Shown piece after piece: positions 44,001-55,370 of a DNA stretch of 64,000 nt. Below the pieces are notes generated by a model that saw only the letters and a program-made list of their open reading frames with translations, was not told where the DNA came from and made no database searches. The position numbers and the translations under genes were made by a program. The stretch is from Apus apus. Lineage: Eukaryota > Chordata > Aves > Apodiformes > Apodidae. Position 1 is the stretch's first letter. Every line of letters starts with the position of its first letter. The stretch lies in NCBI RefSeq assembly GCF_020740795.1, contig NC_067285.1:37209318-37273317 (forward strand), given 5' to 3'.

Positions 44001-47000
44001 TACAGAAAATAATCAGGATTAGAATACAAAAGCCTGTGCAGATCTAGTGTTGGAGACATTACAAGGGATTTCATGCCCCACACCCCTCTGTTAGCTTTCA
44101 GCAGTCCCTAATTTCCCACTCTAGGCAGGGGGTGGAGGCATAATATTTTCATGATGAGATAAAAAGGAGTAAGTTTATTTCAGCTGACACACACATTTAG
44201 GAATTACAAAGGGCTGCTTTAGAAGAAAGAGCTTGTATGACCCAGAGGAGAGAGAACACATCTTTCCTGAGCAGCATCTGGACAGGCTGGAGAACTGGGC
44301 AGAGAAGAACCTCATGAGGTTCAACAAGGGCAGGAGTAGGGTCCTGCACCTGGGAAGAAAGAACCTCAAGTACCCCAAGGTGAGGGATGGATCTGCTGGA
44401 AAGCAGTTTGGAGGAGAAGGATCTTGGAATAGAGAGTAAATGATCCATGAGCCAGCAGTGTGCCCTTGCTGCCAGGAAGGCCCTGGTGAGGCCACAGCTG
44501 GAATACTGCATCCAGTTCTGGGCCCCACAGTTGAAGAGAGACAGGGAAGCTACTGGAGAGAGTCCAGAGGAGGATGATGGAGATGGTTGGGGGATTGGAG
44601 CACCTCCCTGATGAGGAAAGGCTGAGAGAGCTGGGGCTGTTCAGCCTGGAGAGGAGAAGGCTGAGGGGAGACCTTATCAATGCCTACAAGTATCTCAGGG
44701 TGGGTGCAGGGAGGATGGAGCCAAACTCTGCTCAGTAGTTGCCAGGGACAGGACGAGGGGTAACGGGCACAAGCTGGAAAAATGGGAAGTGCCACTGAAA
44801 TATGAGTAAAAACTTCGTTACAAGTGAGGGTGACAGAGCCCTGGGACAGGCTGTCCAGGAAGGGTGTGGAGTCTCTGTCTCTGGAGATACTCAAAACCCG
44901 CCTGGATACAGTCCTGTGTGAAGTGCTCTAGGTTATCCTGCTTCAGTGGGAGAGTTGGACTAGAAGATCTCCAGAGGTCCCTTCCAACTCCAGCAATTGT
45001 ATTTGCTCCCCTTTAAAAAACTAGTATTTCTACCCAGCTGAGCTCTTTCAAAGCTCAAACTTGGCCATCTTTTTGTTTTTACTATCTGGTGGCAGTTATT
45101 AAACTGCAGGGCTCCACTCTGGGAGCGGCAGGACTTTGCAGAGCCAGATTATTAACAACTTGAATGCCTTAATTTATCAGAAAAGCTTGAACCAGCACAA
45201 TGTAAATGCATTTTGCACTCAGGCACTCACTGCTACTGAAACACCAGGTGTCCTGGTTTTCCTTCACCTTCCTGGTGTAAACATGGACAGAGCTGGAAGT
45301 GAAAAGTTATTCATTCAGGCAGCTCCATGGACTGAACTGGGGGCAGTGGTTTTCCTCTGCATTTTATATGGATAATTTTTTCCCTCATTGTGATCCAGTG
45401 AAGATCTCACACTTGTGCCTGGTTTTATAACCAGACATGAACTTGCTTTCCTTTATAACCTGGCACAAAGAGGGGGCTGGGAATGAGAGCCCAAGCAGCA
45501 CCGTATTGCAAGAGACAGAAGAAGCAGCAGTGTTTTATCAAGCACTGGAGGTTTGTTTTTTTAATTAAAATTACCCAGGAACCTCCTTGGTTTAGCCAGA
45601 TTTGGCAACTTTTAGCTTAGGAAAAGCTTCATCCAAGAGCTGTGTACTGGAATATAAAAAAAAAAAAAAAAGCAAAGTCTCATATTTTCCCTTCTCAAAA
45701 GACTATGTGTGATGATGAGCCAGACAGCAAGAACAAACTTGAAGCTTACCACTGGCCAAGACAACTATTATGACACCTCCCCAGACCTCACCAGACATGG
45801 GCACTGAGCATGCTGCTGTTTCAGTCCCATGAGTGTGCCAGCTGAATCAGATATCAAGCATGGCCAAACACCAGCACTGTTCTTCTCCCAAAACATCTGG
45901 GAACGCCTCCTGGAGAAGTTAGTTCTGCCTTGCCTGGACTCCTCACGATCCATGTGGTATCTGTGGAATGAGACTTGGCCACCCTGGAGTCCCCAGCTAA
46001 GACCTGCACACCCTCCCTGCCCCGGCTTACTGATGAGAAACCAATCCAATGCTATGGAGAGTGTTCTGGATGTTCAAAAAAAGCTGTCCCTGATGTCCTC
46101 ACACCAAATCTAGTGCCTTGTCCTGAAGCTAGTCAGCAACTCCATTCTCTACCAGCAGGTAAAACTGACCTTTGGGCAAGAAAGCATTACCAGTGATCAA
46201 GGGAAACCCTACACTGTTGTTAGCTGGACAGACACACCAAACATTCTTCATTTTTGGCCCCAACTTTGCAGTCCAATGAAGACACATAGGTGCTATCCAA
46301 CATTATCATGCAATCCCTGGACTAAACGAGGAAGATCTGAGTGATCAGTATGATGAATGACACATGCCTATTGTCCTTCACGTTCATGGCTTGGGAGAAC
46401 AGCAGGCTCAGCTTCTATTCAAACAGGTTATTGGCAAATAAAGGATCTGGTAGGATAAGCAATAGGAATTTCACTGCTTGGTAAAGAAAAAGTGTTTCCA
46501 AAAGTCCAAAACTATGAAGCTATCCCCTTCTGTCAAAGGTTCAGCTCCTGGGTAACAATGCTGCTGGTTCACCAGTGACCCTAAGCTCGCACTTGGAGAC
46601 ATCTGCCAGTGGTATCTCTATCATCCGAGTGGGTGAGGAACCACGTCTCATCCTGCCCAGCAACCACCTGCCTTCCTATCTTCAGATCTCAAACGCGGTG
46701 TGGCAATGGCCCTGACACCATCAGAGGTCAGGGAAGTGAGGCTTAATTTCCCTCTCATTATTCTTCAATTAGGTTTCAAAGGAAGGTGACAACCCAGCCC
46801 ACAGAAGTGATTCAGCTTTTTACATCGCTCAGTGGTTCACCACCCTAACCCGTGAGAACAAGGTCCTCCAGATGGAGCCACCTCACTCACGGTGTTCCCA
46901 TGGGCACCTGTCCTGCTCTTCAAGAGCCTGGACCTCCTGGACTTTGGTACCTCTGTTCATTGACATGGAAGACAACCTTTGGTCTCCAAAGCATCGGGTG

Positions 47001-49370
47001 ACCAGTACAACACACTGACCAGCTATTCTAGGGCTGGTTCTGGGAACAGGAAGCTCTGTGACTCCCTGACATCTTCCCCTAACACCGGAAAGAGCTCTCC
47101 TAAAAGCAAGTTAAAAACAAACACCTCAAAACAAACAGGGTGGGGGAATCTCCACCTCCATCACCCATACCTCACTGCCTTAAAATCTCCAAGGAACTTA
47201 GGGATTCTGCTGGTCTTAATCTCTAGACTCTTGCTCACCTCCAGAGCCAGAAACAAAACAAGAGGCCATGCTGGTGTAAATCCTTCCTCCTGTACGTACA
47301 TGCACATAATAAATAATTAAGGCAACTCCACAGCTTCTTATGGTCCTATAAGAACAATGAATTAACTGTTCTAGAAACATTCCTTTAAGGAATGCCACCT
47401 CTGTCAAAGTGCACAAGGATTTTAAAATTCCACCTGGTAAAACACATTAAGTAGCATCGAGCAGCAGCAAAGATGAATAAACCATCATCTTGGTTTTGGG
47501 GGCTACTGAAACGTTTGTCACATTCCCATGGAAATCCACAGCTGTGCTGCACAAGGATATCCTGCCCCAGCTTTGCAACTCACTCTTTGCAAGAACCTGA
47601 ACATCATAAAGCTGGTGAATCACACCCTTACTTTAAATTTTAATGCTTTGCTCCACCATAAAGGCAAGTGAGCCAATGGTCTCTGGTTATATTTCTTTTG
47701 AAAAGGGAAATCTTTCATTCTAAGGTCATTACGAGTCCTATGAACCAAGGATCTTGTATTTCACACAAAGGCGCCCAAATTATTTTCCTTCCTCAGCTTC
47801 CTACATAGGAGTCAGAAAAAAGAGTCAGAGAACAGGTAAAGAATGAGATGCTGTGTTAGCAGAGGAGACCCTCTTCGGGCTGGGCAGCTGTGGGGACATG
47901 CCTGTGCCTGGTTTCTGAAAGGAGAGGTGATCTCCCACCTCCTGTGCACAGAGCCACTCTGAACATTTCATTCCCAGCCATGGCAGCACAACTCAAACCG
48001 TGCTGGCACTGGTGGTGAGGCAGCCCAAGGTGGGGGATTTACAACAGTATAAATGCTCTAAATGAAGCATTTGCACCCAACCCACTCTGGAGAGGGGAAG
48101 TGGTAGGTTACTTCTCCTGGCAGGAAACTACACCCTTGCCATTCTGACCAGCATGAGCAAGGAGGCAGACAACCACTGAGATCTTGCCAACTCCTTGCAT
48201 ATCCATGCTTTGCAGATATTATGGTCAGCTTTTGACAGACTGTGTTTGACATGACCTGTCCCATCTAGTATCAAGCAGAAAATGAACCCTTTTTCACAGA
48301 GCACTGAGTGCATGGACTAAACCACCACCTGTTGGTTCTGTTCAAAAGCATCACAACCTGAGGGTAGGTCTTTACACCAGGCAACCCAGAGAGACACTAA
48401 ACCAGCTCCATGTTGGCACCAGGGTGACCTGTGCTCCCTCTCAACAGACAGGACAGCCAACTGAGTTAAGACCATCCAACTCATGGCTTTTCACACATGG
48501 AAAGGGCTCCAGTTAATTGCACAGGTGAAGACAACCAGGGCTGTTTTTCTTTGGTAGAAGGTGGACTCAAGCTTCTCTCTTTTGCACAAGCAGCCCACAC
48601 AAGCTGCAGTTTTGCCTACAATACCTACTTCAGCTGGGGAAACCAAAATCAGAAAGATCCCAAGCATCTTAATTTTCTTTGCATGTAAACCAGCCAGTAG
48701 ATGACCTCCAAGAACTGCCACCCCAGTTTTCCAATGGTTTCACTTACTTGTACTTCAAGAGCAGCCACTGAACAAACCACAGTCCTACAAGGATCATGCC
48801 GTTGATTTCACAGATAGAAAAAGCCCATTGCACCCGATCAAAGCGATCAAAAAATGCATCTGGTAGGGGAGGCTGCACCTCCTTGGGAGGCACTCGTTCG
48901 TGAACGACTGAGATAGTCACTGTGGTAAAGACGAAACAAAAAAGTGCATAAATAAAAGCCAGGAAAGTCTTGCCCCACTCCATAGGGTACTGCGAGCGCT
49001 CTGGCTCTGGCATGGGGATCTTTATCATCTCCTTCTTATACCCATTAGGCGTCCCGTTCAGCTTCAGTTTGCTGCTGAAGCCGTTCTCGCGGGGGGTTTT
49101 GCTCCCGCCGACGCGGACGTGCCCGTTGACGTGCCCGTTTTTGTGAGCCTCCATGTGGTCAGCCATTTTCAAAGTTTCAATCATGTGCAAGAGCCTCTGG
49201 CCGCTGTCAGAAGACACCCGGGAGAGAGGAGTCTTCTTAAAATCCTCCTCGGTGAGGTTGATCAGATCCCGCCCGGTGAAGCTCTTCAGTGGCTCACAAT
49301 ATTCTGGCACGGCGTTTTCCATTAGCCAGTTTGTCACCTCCTCGGGTGACCACAACACCACTTCTTTCAT
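37865..49370 (-). CDS. SGMS1: SGMS1, sphingomyelin synthase 1 (complete, 5 coding exons)
   Basis: This is a Golgi multi-pass enzyme that transfers phosphocholine from phosphatidylcholine to ceramide, making sphingomyelin and diacylglycerol. Coding exons 5' to 3' are 49370-48748, 43776-43659, 40620-40467, 39445-39279 and 38044-37865. They total 1242 nt and encode 413 residues, the same length as human SMS1. An N-terminal SAM domain (about 5-70; starts [20 protein letters not shown]), which distinguishes SGMS1 from SGMS2, is followed by a linker and six membrane segments. The catalytic triad is intact at the human positions: His285 in [10 protein letters not shown], and His328 and Asp332 in [11 protein letters not shown]. 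The C-terminal cytosolic tail ends [12 protein letters not shown]. The ATG at 49370 is chosen because the in-frame codon further upstream is GTG and homologues start MKEVV. All four introns are GT-AG. The gene lies directly upstream of ASAH2 on the same strand. Confidence 0.97.
38151..38199. repeat. 20-bp tandem repeat, about 2.5 copies
   Basis: Units cacctcccaggatccagacg and cacctcccaggatccagaaa, followed by a partial third copy, cacctccca. Confidence 0.85.
38478..38580 (-). repeat. CR1 3' terminus in SGMS1 intron 4
   Basis: Short: tcagaatcactgaagtgttc then tggttggaaaagacctttaa and cataacccaactctaccaaa. Confidence 0.75.
39279..39445 (-). CDS. SGMS1: SGMS1 coding exon 4 (catalytic His328/Asp332)
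   Basis: Completes Tyr299 and encodes 300-354: [20 protein letters not shown], then [20 protein letters not shown], ending MANQQ. Contains the D4 lipid-phosphatase-like motif. Acceptor tctttccag, donor GTGAGT. Confidence 0.97.
39446..40466 (-). other. SGMS1: SGMS1 intron 3
   Basis: About 1 kb, largely occupied by a plus-oriented CR1 copy at 39670-40115. I saw nothing else. Confidence 0.85.
39670..40115 (+). repeat. CR1 LINE fragment in SGMS1 intron 3
   Basis: ctggagcagctctgctctgg to cccttccaacccaaaccagt with a terminal gatgattctata. Confidence 0.93.
40467..40620 (-). CDS. SGMS1: SGMS1 coding exon 3 (catalytic His285)
   Basis: Residues 248-298 plus one base: [20 protein letters not shown] then [11 protein letters not shown]. 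Contains the D3 motif with His285. Acceptor tctcccaccag, donor GTAAGT. Confidence 0.97.
40621..43658 (-). other. SGMS1: SGMS1 intron 2
   Basis: About 3 kb with one CR1 copy (42610-42885). The open frame at 41033-41563 on the plus strand shows no recognised motif. Confidence 0.85.
42610..42885 (+). repeat. CR1 LINE fragment in SGMS1 intron 2
   Basis: ggggaatggttttaaactga to ccttccaacccaaaccattc. Confidence 0.92.
43659..43776 (-). CDS. SGMS1: SGMS1 coding exon 2
   Basis: Completes Lys208 and encodes 209-247: [20 protein letters not shown] then [19 protein letters not shown], nearly identical to human. It includes the D1 region before the first luminal loop. Acceptor tatcttctag, donor GTAAAC. 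Confidence 0.96.
43777..48747 (-). other. SGMS1: SGMS1 intron 1 (between coding exons 1 and 2)
   Basis: About 5 kb. Contains the long CR1 copy at 44235-45000 and an A-rich run near 45657-45672. The 45.8-47.0 kb part has several medium-length plus-strand open stretches of unknown origin. Confidence 0.85.
44235..45000 (+). repeat. Long CR1 LINE fragment in SGMS1 intron 1
   Basis: About 770 bp. Its 5' part still encodes a recognisable end of the CR1 reverse transcriptase region ([20 protein letters not shown] then RVLHLGRKN). The 3' part is the gacagagccctgggacaggc-type terminus. Confidence 0.93.
48748..49370 (-). CDS. SGMS1: SGMS1 coding exon 1 (SAM domain, TM1-2)
   Basis: Residues 1-207 plus two bases. 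Carries the SAM domain, a polar linker (HKNGHVNGH and following), the first membrane segment after [19 protein letters not shown], the conserved [16 protein letters not shown] luminal loop, and the second segment ending WLLLKYK. Donor GTAAGT. The start context is GAGATGA (G at -3). Confidence 0.96.
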
Positions 49371-49819
49371 CTCGCCAGGCAGCCGGGGCACAGTCTGGCC
49401 TGGGCTTTAAATTGGGCAGCAGTCACTGTGGCTCCAGCGTGGTGGAAAGCTCCTCCTTGGCTTCATTTTGTCTACGGAAGTGGCTTGGTGAGAGGCAAGT
49501 CCCCGTCCCCAGCCGTCCAACAGGAGCACCGAGGCACCGCGGCAAGCACAGGACAGGGCTCACCTCATATTCGTGTCGGCATTCTTCTTCCTGGGGAGGA
49601 GACAAAACCAAAAGCAGTCGTTAGGACGGCAGTTACCAACAGTTTGCAATTCATGCTTGAAGGCAAAATTACTGCCGAGGAGCAGTTAAAGACTCCAGTG
49701 TGGAAAAGATGAATGGATTGGAGCTCCAGCTTTGCACACACAGCATGGTCCTTTCCCAGCTTGCTACTAATTTTCTCAAGGGCTTTAAAAGTTTTTTGTT
49801 AAAAAATACAATTGGGGGC

Positions 49820-50123
49820 TACAGCAAAGCTGGGGAGGGACTTTTGACAAGGGCATGGAGCAAGAGGACAAGGGGTAATGGCTTTAAAATGGAAGAGAAG
49901 AGATTTAGGTCAGACATTAAGAAATTCTTCACTCAGTGTGGTGAGACTGGTCCAGGTTGCCCAGGGAAGCTGTGGCTGCCCCATCCCTGGAAGTATTCAA
50001 GGGCAGGTAGGATGGGGCTTGGAGCAACCTGGTCTAGTGGGAGGTGTCCCTGCCCATGCAGGGGGGTTAGAACCTGATTATCTTTAAGATCCCTTCCAAC
50101 CCAAACCATCCTGTGAGTCTGTG
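49820..50123 (+). repeat. CR1 LINE fragment upstream of SGMS1 coding exon 1
   Basis: agctggggagggacttttga to cttccaacccaaaccatcct. Confidence 0.92.
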
Positions 50124-50469
50124 AAAAACACCACTTTGCAGCAGTGGGAAGGACTCCTTCTCTACTACTGTACAGCTCTGGTCCCCCAGCTCCTCTCAGA
50201 ATCCTAATACTAACGGATTTAAGGATATACACAGCAAAAGTTTAGTGTTACTCATGTCACAAATCTTCTCTCCTTCCTACAGCCTGGTAACTTAACTAGG
50301 CTTACACCTAGTTACTGAATAGGAAGCCTGGTTTTTGTTCTGTAAGAAAAAAATATCTAGCATACCACAGTAAAACACAAAAAGTTCTGTAGAAAATAAA
50401 GGTGCCAAAGCACCAGCAGGAAAATCAATGCCCAAACAGGTTAGCCTGAAAACAAACCAAAACGTTTAC

Positions 50470-51256
50470 AGAATCACAGAATACTAGGGGTTGGAAGGAA
50501 CCTCTGAAGATTATCAAGTCCAACTCCCCTGCCAGAGCAGGACCAAAAAACTACACACAACTAAGGCAGATCGCTCAGGCATCCAGACAGGTCTGGGAAG
50601 TCTCCAGAGAAGGAGACTCCATCACCTCTCTGGGCAGGCTGTCCCAGGGCTCTGCAATCCTCACAGGAAAGAAGTTCTTCCTCATGTTGAGGTGGAACTT
50701 CCTGTGCTGGAGTTTGAATCCATTGCCCCTCATCCTGTCACAGGCACCACTGAACAGAGACTGGCCCATTCTTGACATCCACCCTGCAGATATTTAGGTA
50801 TTTATAGACATTAATCAGGTCCCCTCTCAGTCTTCTCTTCTCAAGAATGAACAGCCCCAGGTCTCTCAGCCCTTCCTTACCAGTTCCAGTCCCTTCATCA
50901 TCCTCGTAGCCTCCCTTGGATTCTCTGCAGTAGATCCCTGTCCCTCTGGAACTGGGGAGCCCAGAACTGGACACAACACTCCAAGTGAGGTCTCACTAGG
51001 GTGGAGTATAAAGGGAGGAGAACCTCCCTTGACCTGCTGGACACACTCCTCCTAATGCACCCCAAGATACCAATGCCCTTCTTGGCCACAAGGGCACATT
51101 GCTGTCCCATGGAGAACTTGTCTACCAGGACTCCAAGGTCCTTCTCCACAGAGCTGCTCTCTAGCAGATCACCTCCTGGCCTGTCCTGGTGCATTTGGTT
51201 GTTCCTTCCCAGGTTTGCAGGAGTCCAGCAGATGTTTAGCAGCTCCTCAATGTAAA
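50470..51256 (-). repeat. Long CR1 LINE fragment with ORF2 C-terminal remnant
   Basis: About 790 bp, the longest copy seen. Frame 51260-50898 on the minus strand is open and reads EKDLGVLVDKFSMGQQCALV then VLLPLYSTLVRPHLECCVQF, the C-terminal end of the CR1 ORF2 (reverse transcriptase) protein. The rest is the 3'UTR and the acagaatcacagaatacta terminus. Confidence 0.94.
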
Positions 51257-52120
51257 TCATAAAATTGCCATGGTATTCTGCTACAATTCAAATAGATGTT
51301 TGTCATCAGCTAAAAAAGGAACCAGTAGAAAAACGAAAGCAAAAATTTAAAAAAAAAAAAAAAAAGATAGGGAGGGGGTGATAACTACATAACAAACTTC
51401 TACACCCAATTAATTACAAAGATAGCTTAGAAAGCTTAGAGAAGCTGATCACTTCTAATACACAAATTCCAGGAAACCAGATATTACTTGCTAGAACCTC
51501 TCCCTGCATTTTTGAGACGTGGGCAGCAAAATCCTCAGCATGAGGTGGCCATCAGCAAACTCCCAGGTTTGAGAGGTTTATTCAATGAACAGCTAAAAAA
51601 TGGTCCTCCCCAGAGCAAGGAGAGAAAAACCAGTGGGAACCTTGGTCTCCTGCCACCACGGACTCAGAAACCACAAAGTAACCTAAAGAAAAGTAACAGC
51701 ACAGGGGAAAAAAAACACTTGATCTTTTCAGAAGTTGTATCATTCCTTTATCAGCTTAAAGAATATTTTTAGGCTACAAGGTGTTTGTGTTTCATTGCAG
51801 GGAGCAACGTTGATACTGAGAAAAACCAAAATAATCTACACTATTGGCACGACTTGAGTAGAAGTGGCTAGAACAGACACTGAGCTGTTCTCCTAAACGT
51901 GTTCTCACAAAATGTGATCATGCCACACAAATATATTTTTTGACTTGTTACCTCTAAACTGAGTGAGAAACACAAGGTGCAGCTTCTCCTTGGAATGAAA
52001 TGCAATTGAGAAAAGAAAAAGCTTTGGCTGAAGGACTGGCAGGACTTTGCTTACACCACTTATCACCTGCTGGGCAGGCTGTGCACACACATGTATCCAA
52101 ATCCATGGAGCAAAGAGGGA

Positions 52121-52405
52121 TCATAGACCCACAGAATTATTTGGGTTGGAAGGGACCTTCAAAGGTCACCTAGTCCAGCCCCCCTGCAGTGAGCAGGGAA
52201 TGCTCAGAGCTCCATCAAGCCTGACCTTGCATGTCTCCAGGGATGGGGCCTCCACCACCTCTCTGGGCAACCTGTTCCAGTGATCCACCACCCTCACTGT
52301 AAAGAATTTCTTCCTCATGTCTCATCTAAATCTACTCTGCTCTAGTTTAAGACCATTCCCCCTTGTCCCATCACAACAGTCCCTGCCCAGCTTTCCTGTG
52401 GGCCT
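52121..52405 (-). repeat. CR1 LINE fragment
   Basis: tatttgggttggaagggacc, cagcccccctgcagtgagca, then ctctgggcaacctgttccag. Confidence 0.92.
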
Positions 52406-54946
52406 CAAATTATGAAGATGAATATTCCCGTTTTAAAACAGAAAAGAGGATACAGCTCTGTTTTCTTCCTGTTTTTTTGTCAGTGGGTAGTGAGGAGGGC
52501 TTTTAGCCAGGGATTGCTTCATTATCCATGCAAATGGGTATTTAATTACGCAGCCCTGGACATGTTAAAAAAAGGATGGGCTGAATTATGCACGGTAACC
52601 CACAAGACTACTACCAGACTCTGAAGGAAAGCAGCTTGGCTCTCCACCATGCTGGTCTCCTCTGTGCTCTCATGACCACAGGCCACCTGAACTGCTGGGG
52701 CTGCCACCAGCTGCAGGACAAGGCACAAGCATGAGCCCTGCACCCTTATGCCACGCTGGGGAGAGTCAGTGTCACCAGAAGTTCTGGGAATGCTAGCCTT
52801 GAGCTCCCTCACTTACTGATGCCTGTGGCTGGACTTGCTGCAGACCAAGGAGATGGAAACACCACCTCCCTTTTGATGGCCACAATATTTCAGCCTCAAG
52901 TGAGTCACAACTCAGGGAATCAGTGTCTGAGGGAGGGAAAGTGAACACACACTTCAACACTTGTCCCAGGGTCAAAACTCAAGTGTTGCAGCACCAGAAA
53001 CTGCACAGCATCAAAACCTCAACTAACACCAACTGACTTCTCTACAGGCTTGCTGCTCCTGAGGGCAGCACCTTACCATCTTGCCAAAGCCCAAGTTACT
53101 TAGTTTTTCATCCTGTTACAGCCCCCGGGCTCTTGGCCTGCAGCAGGACCTCATCTTCCCATGCCACTGAACAGCTACCTCGGCTGCCTCTCCCAGTTGC
53201 CCCTCCCAAATCCAGCGTGGACTGGGGGTTGTCAGAGCACTCTCCTCACCACGAGGTGGGGCAAGATTAAACCTTTTCAGTTTTCAGCGCTGGAGGGACT
53301 GAACCACAGTTTCCCAAACCACTCAGAAAGGAGGGAAGTGGACCTTTAACCCTCCTCCTCTTGACACACCAACCTTGCTGCCCAGCCACTGACAATACAC
53401 CCCAAGCCTCCTGTGTGCCAAAGGGTTCAGGATCCAACAAAAAAACCCCACAACGGTGCAAAGGGAGGCATCCATCACTGCTCAGGAGTTCAAATTAGAT
53501 CTCCCTGCTTACCAGACACATGCATCTCCTCCTGCTGAAGCTAAGTGAGTAGGTTTTAAGATGAAACACCAAAAATCTGTTGCCAGCTTCAAATCCTATT
53601 CACAGCCTTCTGAGTAGCAGCAAATGCTTGGCAGTAAAACTAGGGCTGGTAATAGTGCTAAAAACTACCATCATTCCAGAAACTTGCTTGTGCTTTAAAC
53701 TCAGCATCAATAATGCTATCCAAAGGTAGCACAGGAGAAAAAAGTGCTTGATCCCAATTTTTGTGCCTTCATGGAATATAAAACATATCTCCTAAGAGTC
53801 TCTGTTGGTTTTAAAAAAGAAGAAATCCCATCTCAAACATTTTCACCCTGTCTCGCCCTCTGTGGATGGATGATGATGGTGTGGGGTTCACCAAGGAGCA
53901 GAAAGCTTCAGCCCTCACGGGTGATGGGTGTGGGAGCAGGAGGGCAGTGCTGGCCAGGCGCAATCCCCACCCTGCTGCTGTCATACCAGCAGTGTGTAAA
54001 TCACCCCTGAGAACCGTTTGTGAAAGCAGAGTAACTGATACTCACAAGAGGAAGGCTGAGAGGAAATGCAATGCTCTGCCAAGGACACAGGCCATACAGT
54101 TGTTTTTACTGAGAGCTAAAACAAGGAAAAACAAAATTTCTATCATAAAATCCTCCATTTCACAGCCTGTCTGATGGGGAAGGAACAGGCAAAAATGCTT
54201 CTTTACTAACACCTTCCAGCTTGTCACCTTCAAAATACCTCGATTTCTACCGTGCATTCAGAAAAGCTGGAGTGGGAGGTTTGCAGAAATTATATGGGAG
54301 ACTAAGAGCCCTCACTGCCCCCTTGCTTCCACAAAAGGTCTTCTCCTGCCCACGGAAGCTGAAGACAGAAGGTGGGGATGGGCATGGGCTGCTGCTGGGC
54401 CACACCTACCACCTTAGCTTGGCCAAACAGCTGCTGAAGGCACAGGCACACACCCAAACCTCCCCAGCTCTGATACAGGTTGTCAGCCTGGGCCAGGCAA
54501 CTAAAGTGCTCCCTCCATCCCCAGCACATCTGCTTCATTAAGGAGCCTGTATATGATAATGGGTTATAAATACCAATGTGATTATCATAATAATACCAAC
54601 TGCACTATGATAATGATGCTGTATAAAACCAGTATCCCAAAATACCCACACCACGGGACTGAGCGGGATGAAGCAACTTCAGTGAGGGCTCCAGTTCCTC
54701 TGGTGTTTCCATGACCTTTTTAACGCTCCCTGCAAACACTGAAGCACTAACTCAGAACTTTCAGATCCTTTTTTGCTTTCTGGACAGGGATTAATTCTCA
54801 CTACTTCAACTGGCCTGTATGAGGGTTGTAATACTGTGACCACAGCCACCACAGTAGGTTAGACAAGTACTACATAACCCTGCCTCTCAGTATCACTCTG
54901 CTTTGAACCACTTCAGGAGGTGCAGCTGGGGTAAGGACTGAGTACA

Positions 54947-55370
54947 GAGTCACAGACTGGTTTGGGTTGGAAGGGACCTTAAAGATCATCCAGTCCCACC
55001 CCCTGCATGGGCAGGGACACCTCCCACCAGACCAGGTTGCTCCAAGCCACATCCAACCTGCCCTTCAACACTGCCAGGGATGGGGCAGCCACAGCTTCCC
55101 TGGGCAACCTGTTCCAGTGTCTCACCACTCTCACAGCCAAGAATTTTTTCCTAAGATCTCATCTCAAACTCCCCTCTTCCAGTTTAAAGCTGTCCCCCCT
55201 CATCCTCTCGCTCCCTACCCTTGTCAAGTCTCTCCCCCCAGCTTTCCTGTAAGCCCTACAGGTACTGGAAGGTCTCCTCAGAGACCTCTCCAGGCTGAAT
55301 AACCCCTACTCTCTCAAGCTTGTCTCCACAGGAGAGGGGCTCCAGCCCTTCAGCATCCATCTCTTTGATG
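54947..55370 (-). repeat. CR1 LINE fragment
   Basis: gtttgggttggaagggacct to aggggctccagcccttcagc; about 420 bp. Confidence 0.93.

Noticed and set aside
46775-46870. Peptide FYIAQWF, identical to seven residues I recall from the cohesin loader NIPBL
   Set aside because: Flanking residues do not match NIPBL on either side, so a pseudogene call is not supported.
49371-49391. Seven-residue N-terminal extension of SGMS1 (PRLPGE before MKEVV)
   Set aside because: Its first codon is GTG, not ATG; known SGMS1 proteins start at MKEVV.
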